A stretch of DNA of 64,000 nucleotides. Origin: Streptomyces sp. H27-H1 (GTDB taxonomy: Bacteria; Actinomycetota; Actinomycetes; Streptomycetales; Streptomycetaceae). Below the pieces are notes generated by a model. That model was not told the origin of the DNA. It searched no databases and saw only the letters and a program-made list of their open reading frames with translations. This document shows, piece after piece, positions 7,600 through 16,280 of the stretch. The DNA is taken from positions 124,001-188,000 of the forward strand of contig NZ_JAPNLJ010000011.1 of NCBI RefSeq assembly GCF_026627445.1. The letters run 5' to 3'. How positions within the stretch are numbered: position 1 is the first letter of the stretch; every line of letters starts with the position of its first letter. The position numbers were made by a program, and so were the translations under genes.

Positions 7600-8298
7600 C
7601 TAGGAAAGGACCCGCAACCCCACCTGCGCAGCCAACGCCGGCGCCAGATCAAAGAGCTGCACCGGACTGATCACCGCCCCCGCCAACGCCTCCACCCCCC
7701 GAGCGATCCCCAGCTCGGACGCCGCCCGCAGATCCACGTCCACCATCCGCGCCCCCGAGAAGTCCACCCCCCGCACGACGCAGTCCCGGAACTCCACCCG
7801 CTCCAGCACCGCACCCCCGAAGTCCGGCTCCACCAGCACGCACCCCTCGAAGACCACGTCCTTGAGCCGCGCCATGCGCAGGTTCAGATAGTCGATCTTG
7901 CCCCCGCGCACGAGCACCCGCTCCAGCACCGCCCCGTGCAACTGCACCCCGCCCAGCCGGGCGTCCACCAGCTCCACGTCCCTCAGCGAAGCCCCCGACA
8001 GGTCGGTCCCCACCCCCCGGACGCCGTCGAGCACCGAGTCCATGAAGCGGGCTTTGGCCAGCACGGTCTCGTCGAGCACGCAGCGCCGTAGCGCGCAGTC
8101 CATGAACCGGGCCCCCCGCCCGTCCTGTCCCGCCAGGTCCGCCTCGACGAGTTCGATCCCGTCGTAGTCCCCGTCGGGCTCCAGCCCGACGTCCTCCCAC
8201 CCGCTCAGCTCCGGCAGCCGCACCTCCGGCCGCCGCGCCGCCTTCACCGTGTGTGCCGTCTTCACCGTCTGCTGTTGTTCGTCTCGCGCTCGCGCCAT
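7600..8298 (-). CDS. Pentapeptide repeat-containing protein
   Basis: 232 residues. Pentapeptide-like A(D/N)LxX repeats run from about residue 50 to 195 (LVEADLAGQ, GARFMDCALRRC, LSGASLRDVELVDARLGG, FGGAVLERVEFRDCVVRGVDFSGARM), which should fold as a right-handed quadrilateral beta-helix. A charged N-terminus and a hydrophobic C-terminal cap (AVISPVQLFDLAPALAAQVGL) flank it. Such proteins may mimic DNA or be scaffolds; no function can be assigned. Start at 8298 (ATG) is only about 65 bp from the SoxR-like site of the divergent gene, so that site could affect both. Confidence 0.85.
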   Translation of the reverse strand: MARARDEQQQTVKTAHTVKAARRPEVRLPELSGWEDVGLEPDGDYDGIELVEADLAGQDGRGARFMDCALRRCVLDETVLAKARFMDSVLDGVRGVGTDLSGASLRDVELVDARLGGVQLHGAVLERVLVRGGKIDYLNLRMARLKDVVFEGCVLVEPDFGGAVLERVEFRDCVVRGVDFSGARMVDVDLRAASELGIARGVEALAGAVISPVQLFDLAPALAAQVGLRVLS

Positions 8299-8362
8299 CC
8301 CCCCATCCTGACCCAGCCCACTGACAGCCCCGGCCCCGGAAACACCACCGTGCCCGCCCTTG

Positions 8363-8382
8363 ACCTCAACCGCGCTTGAGGT
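8363..8382 (+). promoter_or_regulatory. SoxR-type operator within the promoter of the quinone oxidoreductase
   Basis: ACCTCAACCGCGCTTGAGGT is a perfect seven-base-arm inverted repeat (ACCTCAA/TTGAGGT, six-base centre). The arms and spacing match the E. coli SoxR site CCTCAA-N6-TTGAGG. It overlaps a -35-like TTGACC (8360-8365), and the adjacent gene starts 15 bases downstream, as expected for a MerR-family activator acting on an over-long spacer. SoxR itself is not in the window. From memory, a homologous oxidoreductase belongs to the S. coelicolor SoxR regulon. Confidence 0.82.
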
Positions 8383-8396
8383 CGGAGGCTGGCTCC

Positions 8397-9419
8397 ATGA
8401 CGATCACCCCCGTCGGCCCGGCCGACATGCGCGCCGTCCTCCTCCACGCCTTCGGCCCCGCCGAGAACCTCTCCTACGAGTCCGTCGCCCGCCCCGTCCC
8501 CGCCCCCGGCCAGGTCCGTATCGCCGTGGCCGCCGCAGGCGTCCATCTCCTCGACACCTCCCTTCGCCGCGGCGTTCAGGGCCCGCCCGCGCCCCTCCCC
8601 GAGCTTCCGACCGTGCCCGGCCGCGAGGTCGCCGGCACCGTCGACGCGCTCGGCCCCGGCACCGACCCCGCCTGGCTCGGCCGGGCCGTCGTCGTCCACC
8701 TCGGATTCGCCCCCGGCGGCTACGCCGAGTACGCCGTCGCCGACGCCGACCGGCTGCACGCCGTCCCGCCCGGCCTCGACCCGGCCACCGCCGTCGCCAT
8801 GATCGGCACGGGCCGCACCACTCTCGGCATCCTCCAGTTCGCCGAGCTCGGCCCCGGCTCCGTCGCCCTGATCCCGGCCGCCGCGGGCGGCATCGGCACC
8901 CTGCTGGTCCAGTACGCCAAGGCCGCCGGGGCCACCGTCGTCGCCCTCGCCGGCGGCCCCGCCAAAACCGCCCGGGCCGCCGCCAACGGGGCCGACCTCG
9001 CCCTCGACTACACCGCCCCGGGCTGGGCCGGCACCGTCCGCGCCCACCACCCCGCCGGCGCCACCGTCCTCTTCGACTCCGTCGGCGGCGCCGTCGCCCG
9101 CACCGCCCTCGGCCTGCTCCGGGACGGCGCCGACCACCTCGTCTTCGGCTGGTCCGGCGGCCCCCTCGTGCTCACCGACGCCGACCGGGCCGGCCTGGAC
9201 GCCCGCGGCATCACCACGCGGGGCGTCCTCGGCCCCGCCATGCTCCAACGCGCCGGCGGCGATAACCCGCTGCGTCTCCTGGAGACCCGCGCCCTCGCCG
9301 AGGCCGCCACCGGCCGCCTGCGCCCCGCCCTCCAGCGCTACCCGCTCGCCGAAGCAGCCGCCGCCCACCGGGACTTGGAGAGCCGCGCAACCACCGGCAG
9401 GGTCGTCCTGGAGCCCTGA
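8397..9419 (+). CDS. Zinc-type alcohol dehydrogenase-like quinone oxidoreductase (MDR family)
   Basis: 340-residue medium-chain reductase related to NADPH:quinone oxidoreductases. N-terminal GroES-like domain (AVLLHAFGPAENLSYE, VPGREVAGTVDALG), then a Rossmann domain with the nucleotide-binding AAAGGIGTLLVQYAKAAGA at about residues 160-180. Structural-zinc cysteines are absent, fitting the quinone-reductase branch. ATG 8397 is chosen; the SoxR-type site ends 14 bases upstream, so the transcript is leaderless or nearly so. Regulation by SoxR suggests a role in handling redox-cycling quinones or antibiotics. Confidence 0.88.
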   Translation: MTITPVGPADMRAVLLHAFGPAENLSYESVARPVPAPGQVRIAVAAAGVHLLDTSLRRGVQGPPAPLPELPTVPGREVAGTVDALGPGTDPAWLGRAVVVHLGFAPGGYAEYAVADADRLHAVPPGLDPATAVAMIGTGRTTLGILQFAELGPGSVALIPAAAGGIGTLLVQYAKAAGATVVALAGGPAKTARAAANGADLALDYTAPGWAGTVRAHHPAGATVLFDSVGGAVARTALGLLRDGADHLVFGWSGGPLVLTDADRAGLDARGITTRGVLGPAMLQRAGGDNPLRLLETRALAEAATGRLRPALQRYPLAEAAAAHRDLESRATTGRVVLEP

Positions 9420-9442
9420 GCGACGCGGAGACCCAACACCGG

Positions 9443-9916
9443 CTAGGAGGCGCCGAGTTCCGCCAGCGCCCCGTCGGTCAGCCGGTACACCGACCACTCG
9501 TCCTGCGGCCGCGCGCCCACGGCCTCGTAGAAGGCGATCGACGGCTCGTTCCACTTCAGCACGGCCCACTCCAGCCGCTCGTACCCGCGTTCCCCGCAGA
9601 TCCGCGCCAACTCCCGCAACAGCGACTTCCCGTAGCCGCCACCGCGCACGCCCGGACGGACGTAGAGGTCCTCCAGGTAGATGCCGTGCACTCCGCGCCA
9701 CGTCGAGAAACTGAGGAACCACAACGAGAACCCGACCGCCTCTCCCTCCGGCGTCAGCGCCACGTGCGCGAACGCCGCCGGCCGCTCCCCGAAGAGCGCC
9801 TCCCGCAACTGCTCCTCGGTGGCGCGCGCCTCGTGCGGCACCTTCTCGTACGCCGCGAGCTCGCGGATCATGGCGTGGATGACGGGAATGTCGCTGACGA
9901 CGGCGCTACGGATCAT
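9443..9916 (-). CDS. GNAT family N-acetyltransferase (diamine-acetyltransferase-like)
   Basis: 157 residues covering a single GNAT domain. The acetyl-CoA pyrophosphate loop is visible as VRPGVRGGGYGKSLLREL (about residues 86-103), preceded by GIYLEDLYV and followed by the conserved WAVLKWNEPSIAFYEAVGA. The overall pattern is that of spermidine/spermine or thialysine acetyltransferases, so polyamines or amino acid analogues are plausible substrates. It is convergent with the quinone oxidoreductase gene with only 23 bp between stops. Confidence 0.88.
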   Translation of the reverse strand: MIRSAVVSDIPVIHAMIRELAAYEKVPHEARATEEQLREALFGERPAAFAHVALTPEGEAVGFSLWFLSFSTWRGVHGIYLEDLYVRPGVRGGGYGKSLLRELARICGERGYERLEWAVLKWNEPSIAFYEAVGARPQDEWSVYRLTDGALAELGAS

Positions 9917-9986
9917 GCCCGCACCCTACGAGTCACCGAGCCCCAGCACCGCCGGGGCCCGGCTCACCGGGCCGCCGGGCCCACGG

Positions 9987-10870
9987 TCACCGCGCCCGCC
10001 CCAGCAAGGACTCCGCGACGCGCAGCTGCACCGCCGCCGGCCGGTCCCCGTCCCGCACGTCCCACAGGCAGTTCTGCAGCACCCGGGCCAGCGCCCACGC
10101 CCGTGCCCGTTCCCGGTCCGCGCCCACCGCCTCCGCGAGCGACTCGAAACGCCACCGCACCTCCCGCGCCCGGAAGTTGTTGACCAGCGCCGGCAGCAGC
10201 TCGAATCCCGGATCGCCGGCGAGCGGCTTCGGATCGATGGCGAGCCAGGGCTCACGCCCGCCCGCCAGGACGTTGTCGTAGTGCAGGTCCCAGTGCAGCA
10301 GCCGCCCCCCGGCTCCCCCGCCACCTCTGCGAGCGCCGCCGCGCAGTCCGCGACCAGACCCCGCGCCCGGCCGTCCGCCAGCTGCGCCAGCGCTCCCGGC
10401 ACCGCGTCCAGCATCCCCGCCGCCACGTCGCCGAGCCGCCGCAGCCCGGCGGGTGCGGGTACCGCCGTCAGCCGGGCCAGCAGCCCGCCGAGGAGTACCA
10501 CCGCCCGCCTGGAATCCCGTACGGCCACCGCCGACAGGTGCCGGCCCTCGTCGAGGCGCTCCAGCAGCAGCGTCCCGGTCTCGGCGTCGTCCGCCAGCAG
10601 CCGTACGCAACCCTCCCCGCCCCACGCGCGCAGCGCGAGAGCCTCCCCGGCGTTCTCCTCGTCCAGCGCCGGCAGCTTCAGCGCCGCCGCCGTCCCGTCG
10701 GCCCGCGCCACCGGCAGCACCAGGGCCGTCACCCCGTACATGCCGGGCCCGGTCACCCGTAGCTCCCACCGCTCCAGGAAGGCGGCCACCCGCGCGGGAA
10801 GCGCGTCGATGAACTCCCGCCCCGCCGCGCCGTTGTCACGCAGCTGCGCCCGCGCGAACCGCTCGGGAAT
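9987..10870 (-). pseudogene. Frameshifted aminoglycoside/choline-kinase-like phosphotransferase (APH family)
   Basis: Two frames together encode one APH-fold phosphotransferase. The first (to about 10311) covers the N-lobe (LRVTGPGMYGVTALVLPV, ALKLPALDEENAGEALALR, GTLLLERLDEGRHL). The second (from about 10310 to 9987) holds the catalytic RLLHWDLHYDNVLAG and IDPKPLAGDPGFELLP. One extra G in the six-G run at 10305-10310 (C6 on the plus strand) restores a continuous protein. Similarity reaches upstream to about 10870 (IPERFARAQL), yet no ATG/GTG/TTG lies upstream in that frame; GTG at 10789 is the first. It may be a sequencing error, a recent mutation or a real pseudogene. Confidence 0.72.
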
Positions 10871-11157
10871 CCCGCCGAACCCAGCACCACTCGAGCCGCC
10901 CGAACCACCCGAACCACCGGCGCCCGCGCCCTCGCCCTCGCCCGATCCACCCGCCGCACCCGCCGCACCCGCCGTCCACGGCCCGACCCTGGACCTACAG
11001 GCCCTACGCCTGTTCGACGCTGCGTGCCGGCTACCGACGAGCAGCCCACGGAGGGCCGAACAGCGCCCTGAGTAACGCCAATTGAGGCACGGTCAGGCAT
11101 GGTCGGATTCGAGCTAGAGTGGGCATTTCCAGTCAACACATCTTCCCTGGGGGATCC

Positions 11158-11598
11158 TTGCGCCTCAAGAGCAGCCTCGTCGTCACCGCCGCGGCTCTGG
11201 CCACCCTCGTCACTCCGCTCCTCGCCAGCCCCGCGGCCGCGGCGTCCGGCACCGAGGAAACGGTCTCGGCCAACGCGTACTACGGGCGGATGGTCATCGG
11301 CTGGCGGATCAACCCCTACCGTCTCGACCCGATCCAGATCATCGCCCAGGACCGCGCGACCGACGGTTACGTCGTCGGCATCCGCCTCGTCACCAACGGT
11401 GAAGTGGGCCACAGGGTCTGGTCGATGCGGACCGTGCCCAGCGGCCAGACGAGCGCCTCGTGGAGCACGCACTTGGAGGCAGGCTGGATCGACAACGCCT
11501 ACTTCGAGGTCTGCAAGATCAAAGCCAGCAACGGCGTGATCGCGAGCTGCGACGCCTCGCGCGTGATGTACAACCCGTTCGACGACTCCTCCGTGTAG
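11158..11598 (+). CDS. Small secreted protein, unknown function
   Basis: 146 residues from TTG at 11158, which has GGGGGA seven bases upstream; this start gives a clean Sec signal (LRLKSSLVVTAAALATLV, cleavage after SPAAAA about residue 28). The mature part is about 118 residues, with two Cys (EVCKIKA, ASCDASR) that could form one disulfide. It shows alternating strand-like segments (MVIGWRINPYRLDPIQIIAQD, VVGIRLVTNGEVGHRVWSM), suggesting a beta-rich fold. I do not recognise the family. A strong terminator follows the stop. Confidence 0.75.
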   Translation: MRLKSSLVVTAAALATLVTPLLASPAAAASGTEETVSANAYYGRMVIGWRINPYRLDPIQIIAQDRATDGYVVGIRLVTNGEVGHRVWSMRTVPSGQTSASWSTHLEAGWIDNAYFEVCKIKASNGVIASCDASRVMYNPFDDSSV

Positions 11599-11604
11599 GG
11601 CGCC

Positions 11605-11648
11605 CGAAAAGGGGGTGTCACCCGCATGCGGGTGACACCCCCTTTTCG
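11605..11648. terminator. Bidirectional-looking terminator hairpin
   Basis: A perfect inverted repeat with 22-base arms, no unpaired loop bases in DNA form: arms run 11605-11626 and 11627-11648, starting CGAAAAGGGGGTGTCACC. The palindrome carries its own A-tract and T-tract, so it could end transcription from either side. It lies seven bases after the small secreted-protein gene. Confidence 0.9.
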
Positions 11649-11691
11649 TCTGTCTCCGCCCGTCGGCCCCAACGAGCAGAACGCCCTCTTG

Positions 11692-11850
11692 CTACGCGGA
11701 GGCCCCGATCCCATCACCCTTCAACGCCTCCGCGAACGCTCCCGCGTCGAAGTCCGCTCCGCGCAGGCCCGGCACCCGGTCCGCGATCTTCAGGAGCAGT
11801 TCTTCGGTGAACTTCCCCTTCGGCCGGCTGGCGAAGACCGCCGACACCAC
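11692..11850 (-). pseudogene. Fragment resembling a DsbA-like thioredoxin-fold protein
   Basis: The minus strand encodes about 50 residues (FASRPKGKFTEELLLKIAD, then VPGL...DAGAFAEAL) that resemble the helical insertion of DsbA-like disulfide oxidoreductases, followed at once by a stop. There is no CxxC active site and no convincing start or downstream half. I read it as a decayed remnant; the resemblance is by eye only and could be chance. The remaining sequence up to 12047 shows nothing else I can support. Confidence 0.4.
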
Positions 11851-12047
11851 CGCCGCAACAGCCTTCCTGCCACCACGATCCGCGTCACACGAACCCCCAC
11901 CTCCCACCCGAAAAAGCGACAAAACACCCGCCCCACCCTAAGGAGGAAACCAAGCGCCCACATCAACCATTCGGCCACCCCTCAGCACCCAAAACCCGAC
12001 GTCACGCCCCTGGACACCCGTCCGGAACCCCGTGTACCAACTCCTCC

Positions 12048-13430
12048 ATGACGATCAACGGCGGAATTTCCTTCTGGTACGCGACGGACGAGACCGCCCC
12101 CCCCCACCCACCGCGCGCCCCGCTCACCGGCAACGCCACGGCCGACGTCGTCATCGTCGGCGGCGGCTACACCGGCCTGTGGACCGCGTACTACCTCAAG
12201 ACCGCCGCCCCGGACCTGCGCGTCACCGTCCTCGAGCAGAAGTTCTGCGGCTACGGGGCCTCCGGCCGCAACGGCGGCTGGCTCTACAACGGCATCGCGG
12301 GCCGCGACCGCTACGCCGCCCTCCACGGCCACCAGGCCGCCCAGCGCCTCCAGCGCGCCATGAACGGGACCGTCACCGAGGTCATCGACATCGCCGCCAA
12401 GGAGGGAATCGACGCCGACATCCACCGCGGCGGAGTCCTCGAAGTCGCCCGCACCCCCGCCCAGCTGAGCCGCCTCAAGGCCTTCCACACCGCCGAACTC
12501 GCCTTCGGCGAAACGGACCGCGAGCTCTACGACGCCACCGACACCCGGGCCCGCATCGACATCGCGGACGCGGTGGGCTCCTCCTGGACCCCGCACGGAG
12601 CCCGCATCCACCCCCTGAAGCTGGTCAAGGGCCTGGCGGCCGCCTGCGAACGCCTCGGGGTCACCATCCACGAATCCACCCCCGTCGCGGAGATCGCCCC
12701 GCGCCGCGCCCTCACCCCGTACGGCACGGTCCGCGCCCCGTACGTCCTGCGCTGCACGGAGGGCTTCACCGCCGCCCTCAAGGGCCAGAAGCGCTCCTGG
12801 CTCCCGATGAACTCCTCGATGATCGCCACGGCCCCGCTCCCCCCGGAGGTCTGGGAGCAGATCGGCTGGTCCGGCGGCGCCACCCTGGGCGACATGGCCC
12901 ACGCCTACATGTACGCCCAGCGCACGGCCGACGACCGCATCGCCATCGGCGGCCGCGGCGTCCCCTACCGCTACGGCTCCCGCACCGACAATGACGGCCG
13001 CACCCAGCCCGCCACCATCGACTCCCTGACGAACCTGCTCACGTCCTTCTTCCCGGTCCTCACGGGCGTGGAGATCACCCACGCCTGGTCGGGCGTCCTG
13101 GGCGTCCCCCGCGACTGGTGCGCCACGGTCACCCTGGACGCCAGGACGGGCCTCGGCTGGGCCGGCGGTTACGTGGGCTCCGGCGTGGCCACCTCCAACC
13201 TCGCGGCCCGCACCCTGCGCGACCTGGTCCTGGGCGACAGGACGGAGCTGACCACCCTGCCCTGGGTCAACCACCGCGTGCGCCGCTGGGAGCCGGAGCC
13301 CTTCCGCTGGCTGGGAGTCCAGGCCCTCTACGCCGCCTACCGCGAGGCCGACCGCCGCGAAGCCACCACCCACACCCCGACCACAACCCCGCTGGCCCGC
13401 CTGGCGGACCGCATCTCGGGCCGCCACTGA
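12048..13430 (+). CDS. FAD-dependent amine oxidase/oxidoreductase (DAO family)
   Basis: 460-residue flavoprotein of the D-amino acid oxidase/PuuB-like family. The FAD dinucleotide-binding motif VVIVGGGYTGLWTAYYL is at about residues 34-50, with GYGASGRNGGWLYNG after it (the flavin-contact loop). A later Gly-rich block, GWAGGYVGSGVATSNLAARTL, closes the FAD site. No signal peptide, so cytosolic. Likely substrates are amines or secondary amino acids; the exact one cannot be read. ATG 12048 is used. It ends in a strong hairpin terminator (13448-13480) before the tRNA. Confidence 0.87.
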   Translation: MTINGGISFWYATDETAPPHPPRAPLTGNATADVVIVGGGYTGLWTAYYLKTAAPDLRVTVLEQKFCGYGASGRNGGWLYNGIAGRDRYAALHGHQAAQRLQRAMNGTVTEVIDIAAKEGIDADIHRGGVLEVARTPAQLSRLKAFHTAELAFGETDRELYDATDTRARIDIADAVGSSWTPHGARIHPLKLVKGLAAACERLGVTIHESTPVAEIAPRRALTPYGTVRAPYVLRCTEGFTAALKGQKRSWLPMNSSMIATAPLPPEVWEQIGWSGGATLGDMAHAYMYAQRTADDRIAIGGRGVPYRYGSRTDNDGRTQPATIDSLTNLLTSFFPVLTGVEITHAWSGVLGVPRDWCATVTLDARTGLGWAGGYVGSGVATSNLAARTLRDLVLGDRTELTTLPWVNHRVRRWEPEPFRWLGVQALYAAYREADRREATTHTPTTTPLARLADRISGRH

Positions 13431-13447
13431 CGGCCCCGGAGCACACC

Positions 13448-13480
13448 GAAGGCCCCGGACCCGAACGGTCCGGGGCCTTC
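13448..13480 (+). terminator. Hairpin terminator after the FAD oxidoreductase
   Basis: GAAGGCCCCGGACC and GGTCCGGGGCCTTC form a perfect 14-bp stem around a five-base loop, 18 bases after the stop codon. It lacks a U-run, as is usual in Streptomyces. Confidence 0.85.
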
Positions 13481-13487
13481 GCCCTGG

Positions 13488-13562
13488 AGCCCCCTGTCGG
13501 ATTCGAACCGACGACCTACGCATTACAAGTGCGTTGCTCTGGCCGGACTGAGCTAAGGGGGC
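13488..13562 (-). tRNA. tRNA-Thr (anticodon TGT)
   Basis: Reading the minus strand gives a complete cloverleaf of 75 bases: acceptor GCCCCCT pairing with AGGGGGC, D-arm TAGCTCAG, anticodon stem ACGCA/TGCGT around loop CTTGTAA (anticodon TGT, reading ACA codons), and TpsiC arm GTCGGTTCGAATCCGAC. Discriminator base is T. CCA is not encoded. Confidence 0.95.
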
Positions 13563-13641
13563 GCGCGACCCTGCGCAGCGCGCAGAATCGCCTTCACTCT
13601 ACACAGCGGCGAGTTCCCTCAGCGAAGGGCTTTCCGCCCCT

Positions 13642-14313
13642 CTAGCGCGTCCGCGGGTACCCGCAAGCGGCCAGCCTCGGGGCCACCACTTCGAGCGGGA
13701 GGCCCGGGTTGAGCGCCGAGACGATCTCCTGGGTGACCGGGCCGAGCGACCAGATGTGCCGGACCGCCTCCAGGGGGAGATCGGTCTCGTAGTAGTCCTC
13801 GGCGAAGTCGCGGTAGGCCTCGGCCGTGCCCGCCGCAAGGACCTCGAACAGGAAGTCCGCGCCGTCCGCGTCCGCGCGCCCCTCGGGGAACTCCACCGCG
13901 CCCGCCCGCCATACGGTGTCGCCGTTCTCACGCCAGAAGACGGTCGTCGCGTGGAGCACTCCGTCCTCGGAGCAGAACGCGGGCTCGGTCAGGAACGGCC
14001 GGAACACCTCCGGTATGCCCTCGACCAGACCGGGCCACAGCGCGCCGTCGCCGTCGGCCCAGGGACTCATGCGCGACTCGTGGTCGAAGCCACGCCCGAA
14101 GACGCCGTCCGCCGTGAAGACGATCGCGTACTCGCCGCCCGAGCCGTCGTCCATCAGAGCCGCGTCCTCCCCTTGGCCCCAGGCGGGGACGTAGCCGAAG
14201 TAGCCGTCGTCCTCGTTGCCGCTGATCACCAGTTCCAGCGCCGCCATCGCCCGGCAGCGGTCGCGCAGCGTCTCGATGTCGGGCAGGGCGCGGGTCAGGT
14301 CGTAGATGGTCAT
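13642..14313 (-). CDS. Hypothetical protein, acidic, cytoplasmic
   Basis: 223 residues from ATG 14313 (an in-frame ATG at 14343 would add 10 residues). No signal or membrane segment. The protein is Asp/Glu/Trp rich with blocks GNEDDGYFGYVPAWGQGEDAA, GGEYAIVFTADGVFGRGFDH and ADFLFEVLAAGTAEAYRDFAEDYYE. I do not recognise the family; the composition recalls SMI1/SUKH-like or other Streptomyces soluble proteins but this is not demonstrated. It is divergent from msiK, with the msiK promoter in the 200-bp gap, and sits between tRNA-Thr and that promoter. Confidence 0.72.
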   Translation of the reverse strand: MTIYDLTRALPDIETLRDRCRAMAALELVISGNEDDGYFGYVPAWGQGEDAALMDDGSGGEYAIVFTADGVFGRGFDHESRMSPWADGDGALWPGLVEGIPEVFRPFLTEPAFCSEDGVLHATTVFWRENGDTVWRAGAVEFPEGRADADGADFLFEVLAAGTAEAYRDFAEDYYETDLPLEAVRHIWSLGPVTQEIVSALNPGLPLEVVAPRLAACGYPRTR

Positions 14314-14407
14314 GGACGGGATCAAAGCAGCCGCCTCTGACATCCCCTCCGACAGTCCCCTCCGGCATCCCCCTGCGACGGTCGGGGAAGTCACTCCCGT
14401 CCAGGTG

Positions 14408-14436
14408 CTGACAGGAGGCGCCGCTGCCGGTAGCGT
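14408..14436 (+). promoter_or_regulatory. Promoter of msiK (-35 CTGACA, -10 TAGCGT)
   Basis: CTGACA at 14408-14413 and TAGCGT at 14431-14436 are separated by exactly 17 bases, matching the housekeeping sigma consensus well for Streptomyces. The start site would be near 14443, about 75 bases before the msiK ATG, just upstream of the DasR-like site. Confidence 0.6.
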
Positions 14437-14453
14437 CGGCTCCGAGTCCAGCC

Positions 14454-14469
14454 ACTGGACTAGACCTTC
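14454..14469 (+). promoter_or_regulatory. DasR-like (dre) operator upstream of msiK
   Basis: ACTGGACTAGACCTTC matches the DasR consensus ACTGGTCTAGACCACT at 13 of 16 positions, including the core TAGACC. It lies just downstream of the predicted transcription start, where binding would block elongation. DasR is the GntR-family repressor of N-acetylglucosamine/chitin uptake, and MsiK powers those transporters, so the placement makes biological sense. The site is not tested here. Confidence 0.6.
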
Positions 14470-14517
14470 CACTCGGACCGTCCGGCACGTTCCTGCCGGT
14501 TGAAGGGATTCATCACC

Positions 14518-15606
<1,089 letters not shown>

Positions 15607-15631
15607 CCCGTCGCACACAGGCTCCACCCGA

Positions 15632-15666
15632 CCGAAGGGGCGTCCCTCCAAGGGGCGCCCCTTCGG
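15632..15666 (+). terminator. Terminator of msiK
   Basis: CCGAAGGGGCG and CGCCCCTTCGG form a perfect 11-bp stem around a 13-base loop, about 25 bases after the msiK stop. Confidence 0.85.
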
Positions 15667-15795
15667 CGCGAGTTCCGGCAGATCGGGCCATTCGGCCCCA
15701 AGCGTCAACACTTAATTCGAAAAGCCACGTCGAACCATCCCCCGACCGGGTGACTAAATGTCGCCATATCTTCACCGAGCGCTACTCTCGCCCTC

Positions 15796-16209
15796 GTGAC
15801 CCACACTGCCCGCCGTATCGGCCGATCCCTCGCCCTGGTCCTGCCCGTCGTCCTGGTCCTGTCCGGGACCCTCGCGGTCACCATGGTCCCCTGGGCGGAC
15901 AACACCCCCTCCCAGATCCTGACCGCGTCCGCCGAGGACGTCTCCGTCCCCGCGAAGCCCCGCGCCGCCCAGGACGTGCTGCGCGAAAAGCTGTTGAGCG
16001 AGATCCAGCAGGGCGAGCAGCCGGATGACGTGCTCACCCACCTCCAGCAGGAAGTCGACCGGCGGCCGTCCCTCGCCGAGCACTGCGTGGGGATCGCACG
16101 CGCCCTCGGGCGTGCCGCGGTGGACGCCTACGGGCCCACGAAGGCCCAGTCGTACGCGCGACCCGTGTGCGACACCGCGTACGCGTCCGGTGTCGCCTCC
16201 ATGGGCTGA
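15796..16209 (+). CDS. Small membrane-anchored or secreted hypothetical protein
   Basis: 137 residues from GTG 15796. An N-terminal hydrophobic stretch (SLALVLPVVLVLSGTLAVTMV, residues 11-31) acts as a signal anchor or signal peptide. The rest is a helical outer domain with two Cys (EHCVGIARALG and PVCDTAYASGV), which could pair outside the cell. A -10-like TACTCT ends about eight bases before the GTG and no ribosome binding site is visible, so the mRNA is probably leaderless. Family not recognised; it looks conserved in kind among Streptomyces genes next to msiK but this is recollection only. Confidence 0.72.
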   Translation: MTHTARRIGRSLALVLPVVLVLSGTLAVTMVPWADNTPSQILTASAEDVSVPAKPRAAQDVLREKLLSEIQQGEQPDDVLTHLQQEVDRRPSLAEHCVGIARALGRAAVDAYGPTKAQSYARPVCDTAYASGVASMG

Positions 16210-16280
16210 CGGCCGCCGCCGCAACGCCCTTCCGCACAAGCACCGCACCGCACCGCACCCGGACACAACGACATGACGAC

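Noticed and set aside
9987..10870. Antibiotic-resistance gene
   Set aside because: The APH fold is shared by many metabolic kinases; the gene is frameshifted and no drug-specific feature is seen.
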